Below, piece by piece: positions 60,513 to 64,000 of a stretch of 64,000 nucleotides of DNA (position 1 is its first letter; each line of letters opens with the position of its first letter). The notes beneath the pieces were generated by a model. That model did no database searches and was not told where the DNA came from. It saw only the letters and a program-made list of their open reading frames with translations. Both the position numbers and the translations under genes were made by a program. This stretch comes from JALZKA01 sp963786495 (GTDB taxonomy: Bacteria > Actinomycetota > Thermoleophilia > Solirubrobacterales > 70-9). The DNA lies in assembly GCA_963786495.1 (NCBI GenBank), contig CAWAZL010000002.1, positions 434,001-498,000 of the forward strand. The letters are read 5' to 3'.

Positions 60513-61919
60513 GTGGCCGGAAGCGGGACCGGCATCGTCTGGTTTCGTCGCGATCTGAGGATTCGCGACCATCCCGCCCTGCGCGCGGCGCTCGAGCGGC
60601 ACGAGCGAGTCGTGCCGGTGTTCTGTTTTGACGATCGCTTGCTTTACGGCCGGCACGAATCAGGGCCTCGCACGCAGTTCTTGCTCGAGTGCCTGACGGA
60701 GCTGGACGAGGCGCTCAGCAAACGCGGGTCGGGCCTCGTCGTCCGCCACGGGAAGCCCGAGCGGGAGCTTGCCTCGATCGCCCAAAGGATCGGAGCGGAG
60801 GCCATCCACTTCACCCGTGAGATCAGTCCATTCGGCCGCCAGCGCGGAAAACTCTGTCGCGCTGCGTTCGAGCCCGCCGGGATCGAGGCCGTCGACCACC
60901 CCGGGCTGAACGCGATCGACCAGCTTCGCGACATCCGCACGCAGCAGGGCAAGCCGTACACGGTCTTCACTCCATTCCACAAGAACTGGCTCGGCGTCGA
61001 GCGCCGCGACGTCTTGGAGGCGCCGCGCGAACTGCCGCCGCTTCCCTCGGGCCTCGCGAAGGGCCGGCTGCCGAGCCTCGCGTCACTCGGCCTGACCCAG
61101 GAAGTTGCAGAACCCGCTGTCGGTGGCGAGTCCGAAGCCCACGAGCGGCTCGACCGGTTCTTGGACGGCCCGGTCCGCGAGTACACGGATATCCACGACG
61201 CGCTGGGCAAGGACCGGACGTCGCGTCTGTCCCCCTACCTCCACTTCGGCTGCATCACCCCGCGGCAGATCGAGGAACGGCTGCCGCGCGGCAAGGGGCC
61301 AGAGGCGTTTCGCCGCCAGCTCTGCTGGCGTGACTTCTACCACCACGTTCTGGCCTTCCACCCGAAGAACGCGAAGTCGGAATTCCAAGAGCGCTATCGC
61401 GGCAAGATCAAGTGGAGCTATGCCGAGAAGCGCTTCGAGCGCTGGTGCGACGGCCGGACCGGCTTCCCGCTCGTCGACGCAGGCATGCGCCAGCTCAAGC
61501 AAGAAGGCTGGATGCACAACCGCGCGCGGCTCGTCGTCGGCTCGTTCCTGACCAAGGACCTCGGCATCGACTGGCGTTGGGGCGAGCGCCACTTCATGCG
61601 CTACCTCATCGACGGCGACGAGGCGAATAACAACGGGAACTGGCAGTGGATCGCGTCAGTAGGCGTCGACCCACAACCTGTATTTCGTCGCATCTACAAC
61701 CCCACACTCCACATGGAGCGCTACGACCCCCAAGGCGAGTACGTGCGCCGATACGTCCCCGAGCTTCGAACCGTGCCGGATGAATACCTGCGCGAGCCTC
61801 AGAAGATGCCCTCCGAGGTCCAGAAGGGATGCGGCGTCGTGATCGGCGAGGACTACCCGGAGCCGATGGTGGACCGCAAGATCGCCCGTGAAGAGGCCCT
61901 GGAGCGCTATCGCCTGTGA
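60513..61919 (+). CDS. phr: Deoxyribodipyrimidine photolyase (class I CPD type)
   Basis: A 468-residue photolyase. Antenna domain begins GIVWFRRDLRIRDHPALRAAL. The FAD domain has TSRLSPYLHFGCITPRQIEER, RQLCWRDFYHHVLAFHP, GRTGFPLVDAGMRQLKQEGWMHNRARLVVGSFLTKDLGIDWRWGERHFMRYLIDGDEANNNGNWQWIASVGVDPQPVFRRIYNP. It repairs UV dimers using blue light and FADH-. GTG 60513 with TAGCTT six bases upstream. Confidence 0.93.
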   Translation: MAGSGTGIVWFRRDLRIRDHPALRAALERHERVVPVFCFDDRLLYGRHESGPRTQFLLECLTELDEALSKRGSGLVVRHGKPERELASIAQRIGAEAIHFTREISPFGRQRGKLCRAAFEPAGIEAVDHPGLNAIDQLRDIRTQQGKPYTVFTPFHKNWLGVERRDVLEAPRELPPLPSGLAKGRLPSLASLGLTQEVAEPAVGGESEAHERLDRFLDGPVREYTDIHDALGKDRTSRLSPYLHFGCITPRQIEERLPRGKGPEAFRRQLCWRDFYHHVLAFHPKNAKSEFQERYRGKIKWSYAEKRFERWCDGRTGFPLVDAGMRQLKQEGWMHNRARLVVGSFLTKDLGIDWRWGERHFMRYLIDGDEANNNGNWQWIASVGVDPQPVFRRIYNPTLHMERYDPQGEYVRRYVPELRTVPDEYLREPQKMPSEVQKGCGVVIGEDYPEPMVDRKIAREEALERYRL

Positions 61920-61956
61920 CGATCGTGTTTCGGCGCAGGTGGAGGCGTTACACGGG

Positions 61957-61988
61957 CTTCTCTCAGGGCATACACTCGATGAGAGAAG
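61957..61988 (+). promoter_or_regulatory. Leader hairpin at the oxoglutarate dehydrogenase start
   Basis: CTTCTCTCA (61957-61965) pairs perfectly over 9 bp with TGAGAGAAG (61980-61988), with a 14-nt loop. The right arm covers most of the AGAAGGA purine tract that would bind the ribosome before the TTG at 61992. A possible translational switch. Confidence 0.45.
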
Positions 61989-61991
61989 GAC

Positions 61992-64000
61992 TTGGCAGAA
62001 GATTTGCTTGAGATTCAGATGCCCGCCATGGGCGAGTCGGTCACCGAGGGGACGATCCTCGAGTGGCACGTCGCCGAGGGCGAAGAGGTGTCCGAGGGCG
62101 ACACGATCGTTGAGGTCTCGACCGACAAGATCGACGCCGAGGTGCCCGCTCCCGCAAGCGGCGTGATCACCAAGATCATGGCCCAGCCCGACGACACCGT
62201 AAGCGTCGGCCAGGTCCTCGCGCAGCTCGACACCAACGGCGCTGGCAATGGCGCCGCGCCGGCGGCGGAGCAGGAGGAGGATCCCGAGACGGCCCCCGCC
62301 TCCGCCGCGCAAACGCAGCGCGAGCCCAGCTCGGGCGACGACGAGCACACGGGTAAGGGAATGGTCACCGGCGGTGGCGAGGGCGATGCCGACATCGGCG
62401 AGAGCGACCCTGAGGACCTTTTGGAAGAGGCGCAGGGCGACTCCGCCGACGACTCGCCGGTTCCCGACATGGACGACTCCGCGGACGGAGCCTCCGGCGA
62501 GACCTTGACCGTCGCGATGCCCGAGATGGGCGAGTCGGTCACCGAGGGGACGGTCCTCGAGTGGGCAGTCGCGGTGGGCGACTCGGTCGCAGAAGGCGAC
62601 CCGGTCGTCGAGGTCTCGACCGACAAGGTCGACGCCGAGGTGCCGGCACCCGCGGCCGGAACCATCACCAAGCTTCTGGTCGAGCCGGACGACGTCGTCA
62701 AGGTGGGACAGGCTCTGGCGGAGATGACCGCGGGCGCGGCTAGCGATCAGACCGGCGTTTCTAGCGATCGGACGAGGGGTCAGACCCCTCCAGCGGCGGG
62801 ACACGCCGCAGATTCGGCAAAGGGGTCAGACCCCAGTTCTGCGTCATCCGGGCCCGTATCGGGTCGTGAGGTATCGCCTGTAGCCGCGCGTATGGCTCAG
62901 GACCGCGGCATCGATGTCGGTTCCATCCAGGGCTCAGGCTCCGGAGGCAAGGTCGTAAAGGCCGATGTCCTCGCGGCCGCGGATGGCGGCAACGGCGCTG
63001 GGCCGGCGCCGGCCGCGGCCGAAGGCGAGGAAAAGCCGCTCCGCGGCCCCGCCGGAACGCTCGCAAACCTGATGAACGAAAGCCGCAAGATGCCGACGGC
63101 GACTTCGTTCCGCACGCTTCCCGTCGACACGCTGGACGCCAAACGCAAGGCAATCAACTCCCAGCTGAAGGAGAAGGGCCTCAAGGTCTCGTTCACGCAC
63201 CTGATCGCGTGGGCGATCGTGCGCGCGGCAGCCGAGCACGACGCGATGGGGCGCACCTACTCCGAGCACGACGACAAAGCGTGGGTCACTACGGGCGCGG
63301 GAGTCAACCTGGGCATCGCTGTGGACGTGCAGCGCAAGGACGGCTCGCGATCGCTCATGGTCCCCTGCATCCGCGGCGCCGACTCGCTCGACTTCGCGGG
63401 CTTCCACACCTATTACGAGGACCTGATCTCGAAGACGCGGGAGAACAAGCTCACCGCAGACGATTTCCAGGGCACGAACATCACGCTCACCAATCCCGGC
63501 GGCATCGGGACGGTCGCATCGGTGCCGCGCCTCATGTCGGGACAGGGCACGATCGTCGCGGTCGGCTCTATTGCGTATCCGGTCGAGTGGGCGCATGCGC
63601 CGGCCGAGAAGCTGAAGGCGCTCGGGGTCTCAAAGGTCACGACGATGACCTCGACGTACGACCACCGGATCATCCAAGGCGCGGAGTCCGGCGCATTCCT
63701 GCGTCGGATCGATCAGTACTTGCAGGGCGAAGACGACTTCTACGAGACAGTCGCCCACGAGCTCGGCATCTCCGATCGCCCCGTCACAAATGCCCATCCC
63801 GCTGCCGCGTCCGCCCCGCCCCTGCCCGCCGTCGGTGCCGCCAGCACCGGCACCGCTGTCGTCTCGGCAGAGCCCGACCGCGAGCTTCTCCAGGCGGTGC
63901 AGGCCGCGACCTCGCTGCTCAAGGCGTTCCGTACCCACGGGCATTTGGCCGCGCGGGTCAATCCGCTGGCCGACGGTGAGCCCAAGGGCGATCCCGCGCT
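61992..64000 (+). CDS. Fused 2-oxoglutarate dehydrogenase E2-E1 with two lipoyl domains (5' part)
   Basis: The open frame runs off the window; 669 codons are visible. Order: lipoyl domain 1 (about 3-78, VEVSTDKIDAEVP), acidic linker, lipoyl domain 2 (about 172-247, VEVSTDKVDAEVP), linker with three small palindromes at DNA level (about 261-281), peripheral-subunit-binding domain (about 294-330, SPVAARMAQDRGIDVGSIQG), E2 acyltransferase core (about 352-590) with TSTYDHRIIQGAESG as the catalytic HR loop, then the first E1 residues (LLQAVQAATSLLKAFRTHGHLAARVNPLAD). Actinobacterial Kgd/OdhA enzymes have this E2-E1 fusion but normally no lipoyl domain. Start is the TTG after an in-frame stop at 61980. 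Confidence 0.9.
   Translation, partial: MAEDLLEIQMPAMGESVTEGTILEWHVAEGEEVSEGDTIVEVSTDKIDAEVPAPASGVITKIMAQPDDTVSVGQVLAQLDTNGAGNGAAPAAEQEEDPETAPASAAQTQREPSSGDDEHTGKGMVTGGGEGDADIGESDPEDLLEEAQGDSADDSPVPDMDDSADGASGETLTVAMPEMGESVTEGTVLEWAVAVGDSVAEGDPVVEVSTDKVDAEVPAPAAGTITKLLVEPDDVVKVGQALAEMTAGAASDQTGVSSDRTRGQTPPAAGHAADSAKGSDPSSASSGPVSGREVSPVAARMAQDRGIDVGSIQGSGSGGKVVKADVLAAADGGNGAGPAPAAAEGEEKPLRGPAGTLANLMNESRKMPTATSFRTLPVDTLDAKRKAINSQLKEKGLKVSFTHLIAWAIVRAAAEHDAMGRTYSEHDDKAWVTTGAGVNLGIAVDVQRKDGSRSLMVPCIRGADSLDFAGFHTYYEDLISKTRENKLTADDFQGTNITLTNPGGIGTVASVPRLMSGQGTIVAVGSIAYPVEWAHAPAEKLKALGVSKVTTMTSTYDHRIIQGAESGAFLRRIDQYLQGEDDFYETVAHELGISDRPVTNAHPAAASAPPLPAVGAASTGTAVVSAEPDRELLQAVQAATSLLKAFRTHGHLAARVNPLADGEPKGDPA
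62774..62834. repeat. Cluster of three small palindromes inside the E2 linker
   Basis: GAGGGGTC-A-GACCCCTC (62774-62790), GCGGCG-n5-CGCCGC (62793-62809) and GGGGTC-A-GACCCC (62822-62834). The outer two are near-identical direct copies 48 bp apart. They lie wholly within the coding frame and add about 28 residues of linker. Confidence 0.8.

Noticed and set aside
61979..61981. ATG as the start of the fused dehydrogenase
   Set aside because: It is out of frame with the lipoyl domain and meets a TGA within eleven codons.

Overview
The window is a high-GC, gene-dense stretch from an actinobacterium. Gene content points to the Thermoleophilia (Solirubrobacterales/Gaiellales-like), although no rRNA or marker gene proves it. 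Supporting features are a fused E2-E1 oxoglutarate dehydrogenase, an epsilon-like acyl-CoA carboxylase subunit, a decaprenyl-phosphate phosphoribosyltransferase homologue, and many secreted RTX, beta-helix and beta-propeller proteins. At least 20 transcription units carry a TAnnnT hexamer 6-11 nt before the start codon and no Shine-Dalgarno, the signature of leaderless actinobacterial transcripts. I saw no tRNA, rRNA, CRISPR array or intact insertion sequence.

Layout. 0-2.2 kb: an H-NOX / histidine kinase / response regulator operon with overlapping stops and starts. 2.2-9 kb: two glycosyltransferases (one frameshifted), a lipoprotein sulfatase and three RTX-repeat exported proteins (two frameshifted). 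9-16.5 kb: a methylmalonyl-CoA-mutase-type large subunit, a propionyl-CoA carboxylase beta subunit and secreted repeat proteins. 16.5-22 kb: an RTX-tailed metallophosphoesterase, an ornithine-cyclodeaminase-family enzyme, AccE-like protein, dodecin and small secreted proteins. 22-30.4 kb: assimilatory sulfate reduction (sulfite reductase, CysH with three frameshifts, Sat, CysC), followed after three other genes by an Rrf2 regulator and a TauE/SafE exporter. 30.4-41.6 kb: acyl-CoA dehydrogenase, a decayed secreted protein, an exported hydrolase, a divergent leaderless gene pair with overlapping start codons, a DEAD-box helicase, a PfkB kinase and citrate synthase. 43-46.4 kb: a polar amino acid ABC transporter. 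46.4-48.5 kb: a paired acyl-CoA dehydrogenase operon.

48.6-50.25 kb is the strangest part. Five copies of a ~24-bp imperfect palindrome punctuate short single-gene units: a SnoaL-like gene, a degraded tyrosine recombinase C-terminus and a DsrE-like gene. The arrangement recalls a cassette array but lacks integron attC hallmarks.

50.3-57.1 kb holds a UbiA-family phosphoribosyltransferase, an alkyl-DHAP-synthase-like flavoenzyme (frameshifted), an SDR, and a two-domain fatty acyl-CoA reductase. Together these suggest an animal-like route to ether lipids. The window ends with a maleate-isomerase-family protein lacking both catalytic cysteines, beta-propeller proteins, a photolyase, and the start of a fused oxoglutarate dehydrogenase. 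That last protein keeps two lipoyl domains and carries a cluster of small palindromes inside its linker.

Metabolic theme: propionyl-CoA and fatty acid turnover (carboxylase, mutase, several acyl-CoA dehydrogenases, phosphotransferase) feeding citrate synthase and oxoglutarate dehydrogenase. Many frameshifts that a single-base correction would restore suggest either a lower-quality assembly or real decay; I mark them individually.
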